6,792 nt of DNA from an uncultured Litorilinea sp. (GCA_937922105.1 CAKZVN010000338.1:1-6792), one strand, 5' to 3'. Positions 1-6,663 are shown, counted from the stretch's first letter. A program made the numbers and translations. Notes: a model not told the origin generated them from the sequence alone.

Positions 1-173
1 GACGCAGATTCGTCCCCGCGCACTGTACGGCGCTGTCCCGACTATGGGCGCGAGGTGTTAACAAGGGGCGCGCCAGGTGTTATGGCGCGGCGAACATCGC
101 GTTAGCAAACGGTTAACGGGGCGAAAAATCCAGGGGAGCAGCGCGGATGCTGGATAAATATCGAGCCGGAAAA
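1..173. other. Non-coding stretch beyond the pgi terminator
   Basis: I see no convincing gene here. The stretch holds two copies of AGGTGTTA (53-60 and 75-82), a GGCGCGCC palindrome (67-74) and two GTTAAC sites (57-62 and 112-117). These are short enough to be chance. A 60-codon frame running back from 240 covers the terminator hairpin and shows no recognisable protein. Any gene to the left starts or ends outside the window. Confidence 0.4.
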
Positions 174-175
174 GC

Positions 176-236
176 AAAACAAGGGGAAAAGGTGCGCCTG
201 CCCGCTTGCCGCAGCAGACAAGCGGACAGGTGCACC
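176..236 (-). terminator. Rho-independent terminator of pgi
   Basis: Reading the minus strand just past the pgi stop codon, an 18-bp stem forms between plus-strand positions 191-208 and 219-236. It has one mismatch, one G-U wobble and a 10-nt loop (209-218). On the minus strand the stem is followed by TTTTCCCC and then TTGTTTT (176-190). It starts 8 nt after the stop codon. A long GC-rich stem with trailing T-runs is the classic intrinsic terminator layout, here ending the acetyltransferase-pgi transcript. Confidence 0.9.
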
Positions 237-243
237 CCACTCC

Positions 244-1902
244 CTAGCGCAGCGTTTTGTAATAGTTGATCAGCCCATTGGTAGACGCATCGTGGCTGGT
301 GACCTCGGCGTCGTCCGCCAACTCGGGCAGGATAGCCTTCGCCAACACCTTGCCCAACTCCACGCCCATCTGGTCGAAGGAGTTGATGCCCCAGATCACG
401 CCCTGCACGAAAATCTTGTGCTCATAGAGCGCGATGAGTTTGCCCAACGTCGCCGGCGTGAGCTTGGCAAAGAGGAAGGAGTTGGTGGGCCGGTTGCCGG
501 CAAAGGTCTTGGCTGCGACCAACTCTTCCAGCCGTTGCCCACTAATGCCCTGGGCCGCCAGCTCGGTGCGCACTTCGTCCGCGGGCTTGCCGCGCATGAG
601 CGCCTCGGTCTGGGCAAAGAAGTTGGAAAGCAGAATGGTATGATGCTCGCCCAGCGGGTAGTGGCTCTGGGCCGGAGCCAAGAAATCGCACGGCACCAGC
701 TTGGTCCCCTGGTGGATCAACTGGTAGAACGCGTGTTGACCGTTGGTTCCCGGCTGTCCCCAAATGATGGGGCCGGTGCTGTAGTCCACCGGACGCCCGT
801 CTTTGGTCACGCTCTTGCCGTTGCTTTCCATGTCGCCTTGCTGGAAATAGTCGGCGAAGTATTGCATGCCCTGGTCATAGGGCAGGATGGCGTGGGTCTC
901 GGCCCCCCAGAAATTGTTGTACCAAATGCCCAAGAGAGCCATGATCACCGGGATGTTTTGGGCAAAAGGTGCGCTGCGGAAATGCTCGTCCACTGCGTGC
1001 GCGCCCGCCAATAGCTCCTCGAAGTTGTCCATGCCGATCGAGAGGGCAATGGACAGCCCTACCGCAGACCAGAGTGAATAGCGCCCACCGACCCAATCCC
1101 AAAAGCCGAACATATTGGTCGGGTCAATGCCGAACTCGCGCACCGCGGACTCGTTGGTGGAAAGCGCCACAAAGTGCTTGGCAATGGCGGCTTGATTCTG
1201 GGCCGCGGCCAAGAACCAGGCGCGCGCCGACTGCGCGTTGGTCATGGTCTCCTGTGTGGTGAAGGTCTTGGACGCAATCAGAAAGAGCGTGGTTGCCGGG
1301 TTCAGCCGCGCCAGGACCGAGGCCAAATCCGCGCCGTCCACATTGGAGACAAAGTGCGTGCGCAGACCGGGTTTGGCATAGGCTGCCAGGGCGCGACAGA
1401 CCATCTTCGGCCCCAAGTCCGAGCCGCCGATGCCGATGTTGACCACGTCGGTAATGGCGTCGCCCATATAGCCGCGCCATGTGCCGTCGCGCACCGCGGT
1501 GCTGAACTCGCGCATGTGGGCCAACACCGCGTTCACCTCCGGCATGACGTCCGCGCCGTCTACCAAGATGGGACGGTTGCTGCGGTTACGCAAGGCTACA
1601 TGCAACACGGCGCGCTGCTCAGTGGTGTTGATCTTTTCGCCCGCAAACATGGCGGCAATCGCCTTCTCTATCTCGGCCTGGCGCGCCAATGCGAGCAGCA
1701 GGTCGAAGGTCGTCTGCGTGATGCGGTTTTTGGAAAAGTCGAACAAGATATCGTCGAAGCGCCGCGAGAAGCGGGTAAAGCGCGCCGGGTCCTGGGCAAA
1801 GAGGTCGCGCATGTGCACCCCCTCCCAAGTACGGCGATGGTCGCGCAGCGCCATCCAGACAGTGGAGGTCGTGAGTTCGGGTGGAGCGGTTCGGGCCGGC
1901 AT
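244..1902 (-). CDS. pgi: Glucose-6-phosphate isomerase
   Basis: Cytosolic enzyme that interconverts glucose 6-phosphate and fructose 6-phosphate in glycolysis and gluconeogenesis. The protein has 552 residues, full length for the long E. coli-type family (549). Both family signatures are intact: DWVGGRYSLWSAVG at residues 269-282, and the second at 501-518 ending FDQMGVELGK. The sugar-phosphate loops VNIGIGGSDLGP (154-165) and SKTFTTQET (211-219) are present. By alignment from memory with E. coli Pgi, the catalytic residues are E359 (in DMESNGK), H390 (in NGQHAFYQ) and K518. The ATG at 1902 is supported by AGGGAG (plus-strand positions 1909-1914) with a 6-nt spacer, and the N-terminus aligns with E. 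coli Pgi from about residue 13. The gene begins 12 nt after the acetyltransferase stop, so it is probably co-transcribed. It ends 8 nt before a strong terminator. I see no damage. Confidence 0.98.
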   Translation of the reverse strand: MPARTAPPELTTSTVWMALRDHRRTWEGVHMRDLFAQDPARFTRFSRRFDDILFDFSKNRITQTTFDLLLALARQAEIEKAIAAMFAGEKINTTEQRAVLHVALRNRSNRPILVDGADVMPEVNAVLAHMREFSTAVRDGTWRGYMGDAITDVVNIGIGGSDLGPKMVCRALAAYAKPGLRTHFVSNVDGADLASVLARLNPATTLFLIASKTFTTQETMTNAQSARAWFLAAAQNQAAIAKHFVALSTNESAVREFGIDPTNMFGFWDWVGGRYSLWSAVGLSIALSIGMDNFEELLAGAHAVDEHFRSAPFAQNIPVIMALLGIWYNNFWGAETHAILPYDQGMQYFADYFQQGDMESNGKSVTKDGRPVDYSTGPIIWGQPGTNGQHAFYQLIHQGTKLVPCDFLAPAQSHYPLGEHHTILLSNFFAQTEALMRGKPADEVRTELAAQGISGQRLEELVAAKTFAGNRPTNSFLFAKLTPATLGKLIALYEHKIFVQGVIWGINSFDQMGVELGKVLAKAILPELADDAEVTSHDASTNGLINYYKTLR

Positions 1903-1914
1903 AAAGCACTCCCT

Positions 1915-2490
1915 TCAGACAGCGGGTGAAGCGGGGCGGGAAGACGATGGGGCAGGGTCGGGCGCCAGCGGGTGCTCCAAGTAGAGCAAGCGCACCCAGC
2001 GCGAGCCGATCTGCATGCGGCGGCTGGAGCCTGTGAGCGTGAAGCCTAGGGCCTGAAAAAACTTGAGCGCGACGGGGTTGTACTGCTCAACTGCGGTGCG
2101 CGCCAGCAGCATCCCTGCCGGGCCTGCCAGCCAGGGGCGCAGCAGCGCCCACGCCGCACGCCCGATGCCCCGGCGCTGATAGGGACCCGCGACCATGACC
2201 ATACCCACATAGACGGTTTGGGGTTCGGGCCAATGCAAACGAAAATCCACCAGCCCGACCAATTCCACGCCGCCGCCTTCTTCCACGGGTGACACGATCC
2301 CCATCAGCGTGCGGCCCGGCGTGGCGGCGGCGTCCGCCAAATCGCGCGCAGCTTGGCCCGCGGGCGCGCCGGGCAGGTCCAGCCGCTGCCAATAGGCCGG
2401 CGTGGCGCGATAGACTTGTTGCAGCGCGTCAGCATGATCGGCGGCGTTCAGCGGCAACAGCGAAACGGTGGGCGGTGGTAGCGCGCTCAT
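1915..2490 (-). CDS. GNAT family N-acetyltransferase
   Basis: Probable acetyl-CoA-dependent N-acetyltransferase of 191 residues; the substrate cannot be told from sequence. The acetyl-CoA pyrophosphate loop (GNAT motif A) is QRRGIG at residues 105-110, after the strand VGMVMV. Motif B follows as NPVALKFFQALGF (138-150). The C-terminal tail from about 174 is rich in Pro, Ser and Ala and probably disordered. I chose the ATG at 2490 over an in-frame GTG at 2535. A promoter-like TTGACG-17-TACCAT lies between them, and the family fold starts soon after the ATG (VSLLPLNAADHADAL). The ATG has no visible ribosome-binding site, and the predicted transcription start falls on it, which suggests a leaderless message. 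The gene sits 12 nt upstream of pgi, but GNAT genes are often beside unrelated genes, so I infer no role in glycolysis. Confidence 0.88.
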   Translation of the reverse strand: MSALPPPTVSLLPLNAADHADALQQVYRATPAYWQRLDLPGAPAGQAARDLADAAATPGRTLMGIVSPVEEGGGVELVGLVDFRLHWPEPQTVYVGMVMVAGPYQRRGIGRAAWALLRPWLAGPAGMLLARTAVEQYNPVALKFFQALGFTLTGSSRRMQIGSRWVRLLYLEHPLAPDPAPSSSRPASPAV

Positions 2491-2496
2491 GCCGCG

Positions 2497-2525
2497 ATGG
2501 TAGCCAAGAAGCGCGAGCGCGTCAA
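2497..2525 (-). promoter_or_regulatory. Sigma70-like promoter for the acetyltransferase-pgi pair
   Basis: On the minus strand there is TTGACG (2520-2525, 5 of 6 to consensus), a 17-nt spacer, and TACCAT (2497-2502, 4 of 6). Six bases separate the -10 box from the ATG at 2490, so the expected transcription start falls on the start codon itself. That fits the lack of a Shine-Dalgarno sequence. Assigned by pattern only. Confidence 0.5.
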
Positions 2526-2546
2526 ACCGCCGCACTCTGGTACAAT
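2519..2546 (+). promoter_or_regulatory. Extended -10 promoter for the URO-D family gene
   Basis: TGGTACAAT (2538-2546) matches the extended -10 form TGnTAnAAT. The -35 region is weak (best GCGTCA at 2519-2524 with a 16-nt spacer), as is usual when an extended -10 is present. The predicted start is near 2553, giving a leader of about 50 nt before the ATG at 2603. The -35 zone lies on top of the -35 box of the opposing promoter. A small inverted repeat, ACAAT-GA-ATTGT (2542-2553), overlaps the -10 box and the start point and could be an operator. Confidence 0.55.
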
Positions 2547-2588
2547 GAATTGTGTCAAATTCATGCGCCTATCTAGGCCCGCCGCGAC

Positions 2589-2596
2589 AAGGAGGT
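2589..2596 (+). promoter_or_regulatory. Shine-Dalgarno site that fixes the URO-D gene start
   Basis: AAGGAGGT, a near-perfect anti-16S match, lies 6 nt before the ATG at 2603. It rules out an in-frame GTG at 2552, which sits about where transcription should begin. Confidence 0.88.
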
Positions 2597-2602
2597 CCGG
2601 TC

Positions 2603-3673
2603 ATGTCTGTTGCCCCGCTGTCGTCCCGCGAACGTGTCCTGCGTGCCATCCGCCGCGAGCCGACCGACTGCGTCGTCGCCATGCCCTATATGTATGACGT
2701 GGCGACGGTGGTCTCCGGCGTTCCCTTGCTGGATTATTACACCGACCCGGAGGCGCTGGTGCGCGCCCAATTGGCGCTACATGCGCGCGTCGGGCAAGAT
2801 GTCATCGCCATCGGCGCGGACAACTTCTACATCGCCGAGGGCTTCGGCTGTAAGACCACGCGTAGCCCCGATGAACTCCCTGCCTTGGTGGAACCGCCCT
2901 GCACCAAACTCGCCGAGGTCTTCGACCTGGAAGTCCCCGACCCGGCACGCGACGGACGCATGCCGGTCATGCTGGAGGCGCTGCGTCTGGCGCGGCGGGC
3001 TGTGGGCGACCAAGTCGCGCTGCGCTCGCCCGGCACCGGCCCCTTTGCCCTGGCTTCCTACTTCATCGGCTCGCAACAATGGCTCACCGAGATCGCCATG
3101 GTCGAAGGCGAAATGGAGGGCGCCAACGAGAAAGCCGTGCATCACGCATTGGGCTTGGCAGCCCAGGCCCTCATCCGCTTCGGCAAAGCCTGCTGGGATG
3201 CCGGCGCGGATATCCTGCATTGCGGCGATTCGCTGGCGTCGTGCAATGTCATCTCCCCGCGCACCTTCCGCCGCTTCTCCTTGCCCTACCTGCAACAGGT
3301 CTTCCGAGCCTGGGCAGAGTACGGCATTGAGCACAAACTCCTGCACATCTGCGGTAACAGCACCAAAGTGCTGGACCTATATGCCGACAGCGGCGCAGAT
3401 TTGGTGGAGATTGACCATGCCGTGGACCTGCGCGTCGCCAAGGAGCGCATCGGTGACCGGGTCATTCTGGTGGGGAATGTGCACACGGTGGAGGAACTGC
3501 TCCACGCTACGCCTGCGGTGAGCGCAGCTGCGGCCCATCGCTGCATTGACGCAGCGGGCCGCGGGGGCGGCTTCCTACTGGGGTCGGGCTGCATCGTTCC
3601 GCGCTATACGCCGCCCGAAAACCTCGCCGCGCTGGTCGAGGTCGCCCACAGCCGGTCCTATCCCGCTGCCTAG
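2603..3673 (+). CDS. URO-D superfamily protein, MtaA/CmuA-type corrinoid methyltransferase-like
   Basis: A 356-residue cytosolic TIM-barrel protein of the uroporphyrinogen decarboxylase superfamily. In the MtaA/MtbA/CmuA branch such proteins move a methyl group between a methylcorrinoid protein and a thiol, using zinc held by a His-X-Cys...Cys motif. That motif is intact: H248 and C250 in LHICGN, and C330 in LGSGC. The stretch HCGDSLASCNVISPRTF (206-222) and the C-terminal PPENLAALVEVA (337-348) are also typical of this branch. The HemE signature around RQAGR is absent, so heme synthesis is unlikely. No corrinoid protein or substrate-specific methyltransferase gene is in the window, so donor and acceptor are unknown. 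The start is set by AAGGAGGT at 2589-2596. The gene has its own extended -10 promoter and appears monocistronic. The superfamily call is firm; the methyltransferase role is inferred from the zinc motif. Confidence 0.9.
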   Translation: MSVAPLSSRERVLRAIRREPTDCVVAMPYMYDVATVVSGVPLLDYYTDPEALVRAQLALHARVGQDVIAIGADNFYIAEGFGCKTTRSPDELPALVEPPCTKLAEVFDLEVPDPARDGRMPVMLEALRLARRAVGDQVALRSPGTGPFALASYFIGSQQWLTEIAMVEGEMEGANEKAVHHALGLAAQALIRFGKACWDAGADILHCGDSLASCNVISPRTFRRFSLPYLQQVFRAWAEYGIEHKLLHICGNSTKVLDLYADSGADLVEIDHAVDLRVAKERIGDRVILVGNVHTVEELLHATPAVSAAAAHRCIDAAGRGGGFLLGSGCIVPRYTPPENLAALVEVAHSRSYPAA

Positions 3674-3845
3674 ACCTGTGCATTTCGCAAGAGGGCGCGT
3701 CCATAAAACTGTCATGCCTGATCGTGTGGCAACACCCGCACAGCTTGGCGAGCAGCGACGCTCAGCATGACTTTCTTTGCTATTTGCCGATCAAACCACT
3801 GGGCGGCTACATTCGGTGGGAATTTACTTTGCTGAGGCTGGTGAG
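3674..3845. other. Intergenic region between convergent genes
   Basis: Spacer between the 3' ends of the plus-strand URO-D gene and the minus-strand glycosyltransferase. It is visibly richer in A and T than the flanking genes. I find no hairpin followed by a T-run for either strand, so no classic terminator can be named. The main structure is the inverted repeat at 3711-3771, listed separately. A plus-strand frame starting at 3777 runs through the glycosyltransferase on the opposite strand and is not credible. Confidence 0.6.
3711..3771. repeat. Imperfect inverted repeat resembling a dispersed intergenic element
   Basis: GTCATGC (3711-3717) is mirrored by GCATGAC (3765-3771), and TGA/TCA extends the pairing with a one-base bulge. 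Small internal palindromes lie between, such as GTGT-GGCA-ACAC (3724-3735) and GAGC-AGCGAC-GCTC (3750-3763). Read on the minus strand, the right end is GTCATGCTGAGCGTCGC, close to the GTCATnCTGAGCGnAGC dispersed intergenic repeat that I recall from Chloroflexota and other bacteria. It may be a decayed copy, and could help end transcription from both sides. Confidence 0.45.
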
Positions 3846-4922
3846 CTAACGAGGCACAAGCCCGCGGGCAGTTGCATCTGCCGTGGCATCCGCGACCGGC
3901 TCCGGCGTGTGGCGCACCACCGTGCGGATGAAGTAGATGGGCTTGTCCTGGCTTTCGTGATAGGTGCGAATGATCATCTCGCCCAAGAGGCCCATGGTGA
4001 TCAACTGCACGCCGATCATGACCAGCAGCACGCCCAAAAGCAGCAACGGTCGCCCGCCGATGTCCTGGTCCAAGACCAGCTTGAGGAAGGTGAGATACAG
4101 CCCCACCGCCAAACCGCCCGCCACGGAGAGCAAGCCCAATGTGCCGAACACGTGGATGGGCCGCGTGGCATAGCCGCCCAGAAACCAGACGGTGATCAAA
4201 TCCAACACGACGCGCACGGTGCGCCCGATGCCGTACTTGGAGCGCCCATATTGCCGTGCATGGTGGTTGACCGGGACTTCGGTGACTGCGCCGCCCACCT
4301 GGCTCGCCAGCGCCGGGATGAAGCGATGCAACTCGCCATAGAGCCGCACATGGCGCAGCACGTCGCGGCGATAGGCCTTCAGCGAACAGCCGTAGTCGTG
4401 CAGCCGCACATCGGTTACATTCGAGATCAGGCGGTTAGCCAAAATGGAGGGCAAGCGACGGTCCCAGAAGCGGTCTTGGCGATTCTTGCGCCACCCGCTC
4501 ACAATGTCATAGCCTTCGTCAATCTTGGCGAGCAGGAGCGGAATGTCTTTGGGATCGTTTTGCAGGTCGGCGTCCATGGTGACGATCACCTCCCCGCGTG
4601 CGTGGTCGAAGCCTGCGGCAAAGGCTGCCGTCTGTCCGAAATTGCGCCGCAGCCGTACAATCACCCAGCGCGGGTCCTGGGCCGCGACTTCCTGCAAGAG
4701 GGTAAAGCTGCGATCGCGCGAGCCGTCGTCTACCACGATCACTTCATAGCTGCGCCCGATGCCGTCCAGCGCGGCGCGCACAGCCTCCACCAAATGGGGG
4801 ATGCTCTCCTCTTCATTGTAGAGGGGGATGACTACCGAGACGGCAGGGTCCGACCGGGATAAAGATTCGCCGCTGGACGGAAGCGCGACAGCGATTGGGG
4901 ACATGGAATCGGCTTGCCTCAT
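3846..4922 (-). CDS. Family 2 glycosyltransferase, DPM1/GtrB/ArnC-like, membrane-anchored
   Basis: Probably transfers a sugar from a nucleotide-sugar to a polyprenyl phosphate on the cytoplasmic face of the membrane, feeding envelope glycan or protein glycosylation. The protein has 358 residues. The GT-A domain has VSVVIPLYNEEESI (28-41), VVDDGSRD (63-70) with the nucleotide-binding Asp residues, and DADLQNDP (117-124) as the metal-binding DxD. QYGRSKYGI (224-232) matches the conserved RxxGxSKY segment of this family. Two hydrophobic segments at about 257-281 and 291-315 form the C-terminal membrane hairpin typical of bacterial DPM1-like enzymes. The first 27 residues and the Ala-rich tail are not conserved features. 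The start is uncertain: ATG 4922 (weak AAGG very close) or ATG 4904 (GAGG 12 nt away). The gene follows the PEP-synthase-like gene by 37 nt and is probably co-transcribed. The sugar specificity cannot be read. Confidence 0.92.
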   Translation of the reverse strand: MRQADSMSPIAVALPSSGESLSRSDPAVSVVIPLYNEEESIPHLVEAVRAALDGIGRSYEVIVVDDGSRDRSFTLLQEVAAQDPRWVIVRLRRNFGQTAAFAAGFDHARGEVIVTMDADLQNDPKDIPLLLAKIDEGYDIVSGWRKNRQDRFWDRRLPSILANRLISNVTDVRLHDYGCSLKAYRRDVLRHVRLYGELHRFIPALASQVGGAVTEVPVNHHARQYGRSKYGIGRTVRVVLDLITVWFLGGYATRPIHVFGTLGLLSVAGGLAVGLYLTFLKLVLDQDIGGRPLLLLGVLLVMIGVQLITMGLLGEMIIRTYHESQDKPIYFIRTVVRHTPEPVADATADATARGLVPR

Positions 4923-4930
4923 AGCCTTGC

Positions 4931-4958
4931 GGTCGCCCCACGACAGCGACCCGCGACC
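4931..4958. repeat. GGTCGC/GCGACC inverted repeat in the 37-nt operon gap
   Basis: GGTCGC (4931-4936) can pair with either of two GCGACC copies (4946-4951 or 4953-4958). A hairpin here would sit just before the glycosyltransferase start and could tune its translation or partly block read-through. It has no T-run, so it is not a normal terminator. Confidence 0.35.
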
Positions 4959-4959
4959 T

Positions 4960-6585
4960 CTACTGTTCCAAGCGCACAGAGTCGGGATGGATATCCAGGA
5001 TGGTATGCGCGCCCTCGACCAAGCTGTCGTAGCGCGCGCCCAGACCGACCATTACCGGGTGATTCCACGCGCGCGCGGCGGCGACAAAGGGGTCCAGGGG
5101 ACTACCGAACTTGGAGACAAAACCCACAGCCAACGGCAACGCCAACGCCCAACCGCCGTCGAAGACCTCGGCGGCCAGAATCGCGCCGCTACAGCCGTTG
5201 CGCTTGGTCTCGCCCCAGCGACGCAGCGGCCCTGCGGCATGACCGGTCACACCAGGCAGCCCATTGTGGGTGGCGTAGCCCTCCACCTCATCAATCAGGA
5301 TCTCCGGCGCATTCTCTTCGCGCCAGGCTGCCAGCTCGGCGCGGCGGCGCGCACAGGTGGCGTGGATCTCATCCAGCGAGCTGATGTTCCACTCGCCGGT
5401 CATCATTTCCTTGATCTCCTCCAACTCGAAGGAAAAGACCTCCTGAACGTCGCGCAGGCGACCGTCCACCATGGCTTCGCGCGCGGCAGCCAGCGCCCAG
5501 GTGCGTGTCCCGGCCCAAATATAAGCCAGGGCATGGAGCGCGCGACTCTGCAAGCGATGCAGACCGCGCATCTTGTTGATCATCTGCTCGCCTTGTTTGC
5601 GCTGGGCAGCGGGCAGTGCCTCCAACACTTTGTGCAGCGCGCCCGACTTGGGCAATTGGGCCGGGTGGCGCACCGGATGCTCCACACAGACCAACAGCCC
5701 GCGCAACAAGATCGCCGGGTCTTCGGCCCAGCGCGGGATCGCCATCTCGCCTTCGTGCAAGGTACGGTGACCGTAGGCATCCAGAAATGCGGCAAAGCGC
5801 GTGGACGCCGTCTTGCCGGGCAGGCGCTCTTGCCATCGAGTGGCATCTCCGGCTTTGAGCCAAGCCACCTGCTCCGGCTCATGCAACGTCTCACTCAGCG
5901 CGATCACCGCGTTGGCGAGTTCCCATTCCACCAGCGTCTGCATGTCGCACAGCGCATTGTTGAGCAGCAAGAGCGACTCGATATGCCCGTGCGCTTCGCC
6001 CAATTGCGCGAGCAATTGGGCATAGAGCCATTCCAGATTGTGGCGCGCCGCCAGGTAAGCCGCCATGCTCTCTACGCCGACCCGCTCGATCTCCTCCATG
6101 ATCTGGAGGACCTCGGCCTGGCTCCAACGCAGCCCCTGGGTCTTGATATACCAATTGCGCGCCTTCTCGGTGACCGTGTCCATCTCGTCCGCCATGCGCG
6201 CCAGCGTTTCCTCAATGCGTGCTCGCGCGCGGCCCAGGCGGAAACCTGCCAGAAAGCCCGCCTTTTCCCAAGCCGCCAACGGCATGGCTTGACCGTTGAC
6301 GCGCAAGGTCACCGGCTCGACCCCGGCTTGCTCGGCATCCAGCTTGGCAGAGAGCGACAGATTCAGATACGCGCGACCTTTGTGCCGGCGCACCAAACGG
6401 GAGCGCGGCGTGGGCGCAAAGCCCAGGCGGTCGTAATAGACATACCAGCCCCGGCTGACCAGCTCAGCCAAGACACTATAGCTGAAGTGGGTCAACACCC
6501 CCGCCGCGACAGGCTGGAGTGGGCACGCGCTCCAGACGGTGACATCTCCACCGGGCGTTGCCCCCGGCGCCGAATAATCAAACAC
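4960..6585 (-). CDS. PEP synthase/rifampicin phosphotransferase-like protein lacking ATP-grasp domain and catalytic His
   Basis: A 541-residue protein matching the middle and C-terminal parts of the PEP-utilising family (PEP synthase, rifampicin phosphotransferase). The middle part carries the hallmark YGHR (271-274) followed by PRWAEDP (284-290), and an N-terminal HKGRAYLNLSL (68-78) like the family's GRxYLNLS. The segment around 441-535 resembles the swivelling phosphohistidine domain: GLPGVTGHAAGP near its start, and a stretch matching the usual GGxxSHxAIxARExGIPAVVG. At the His position this protein has Pro499 (after Asp498), so phosphoryl transfer by the normal route is not possible. The N-terminal ATP-grasp domain is absent, and I see no part of it in the 207 nt upstream. 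The protein appears soluble, with much helix and no membrane segment. Start: GTG 6585 with GAGG 5 nt before it; GTG 6630 would add 15 residues but has a weaker site. The reading frame is clean, so it is probably a maintained protein of unknown function. Confidence 0.82.
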   Translation of the reverse strand: MFDYSAPGATPGGDVTVWSACPLQPVAAGVLTHFSYSVLAELVSRGWYVYYDRLGFAPTPRSRLVRRHKGRAYLNLSLSAKLDAEQAGVEPVTLRVNGQAMPLAAWEKAGFLAGFRLGRARARIEETLARMADEMDTVTEKARNWYIKTQGLRWSQAEVLQIMEEIERVGVESMAAYLAARHNLEWLYAQLLAQLGEAHGHIESLLLLNNALCDMQTLVEWELANAVIALSETLHEPEQVAWLKAGDATRWQERLPGKTASTRFAAFLDAYGHRTLHEGEMAIPRWAEDPAILLRGLLVCVEHPVRHPAQLPKSGALHKVLEALPAAQRKQGEQMINKMRGLHRLQSRALHALAYIWAGTRTWALAAAREAMVDGRLRDVQEVFSFELEEIKEMMTGEWNISSLDEIHATCARRRAELAAWREENAPEILIDEVEGYATHNGLPGVTGHAAGPLRRWGETKRNGCSGAILAAEVFDGGWALALPLAVGFVSKFGSPLDPFVAAARAWNHPVMVGLGARYDSLVEGAHTILDIHPDSVRLEQ

Positions 6586-6589
6586 AGCA

Positions 6590-6594
6590 CCCTC
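6590..6594 (-). promoter_or_regulatory. Shine-Dalgarno site favouring GTG start at 6585
   Basis: On the minus strand GAGGG sits 4 nt before the GTG at 6585 (5 nt counted from GAGG). The other in-frame GTG, at 6630, has only a GGGGCCGGG run before it. Confidence 0.6.
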
Positions 6595-6663
6595 ATGATT
6601 GATGCCGGACGGATGCCGAATGCGCCACACACCCGGCCCCGCAATGAGTCAAACCAACACTCG

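Noticed and set aside
131..154. TCCA...TGGA bulged hairpin beyond the pgi terminator
   Set aside because: The stem is short and interrupted by a five-base bulge. It is not needed after the strong terminator and is easily explained by chance.
58..240. 60-codon minus-strand frame left of pgi
   Set aside because: It covers the whole pgi terminator hairpin and T-runs, and has no recognisable protein features.
292..1929. Long plus-strand open frames (292-1014 and 1174-1929) opposite pgi
   Set aside because: Both lie antisense within or over a clearly functional pgi. Their products have no recognisable motif, and the frames stay open because of GC-rich codon use.
2491..2535. N-terminal extension of the acetyltransferase to a GTG at 2535
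   Set aside because: The extension spans the predicted promoter and adds 15 residues outside the GNAT fold, with no ribosome-binding site at the GTG.
2603..3673. Naming the URO-D family gene hemE
   Set aside because: The HemE N-terminal signature (RQAGR region) is missing, and the His-X-Cys...Cys zinc motif points to the MtaA/CmuA branch.
3777..4862. 361-codon plus-strand open frame opposite the glycosyltransferase
   Set aside because: It is antisense to a gene with every family motif, and its His- and Gln-rich product is the usual product of reading a GC-rich gene backwards. No ribosome-binding site or domain supports it.
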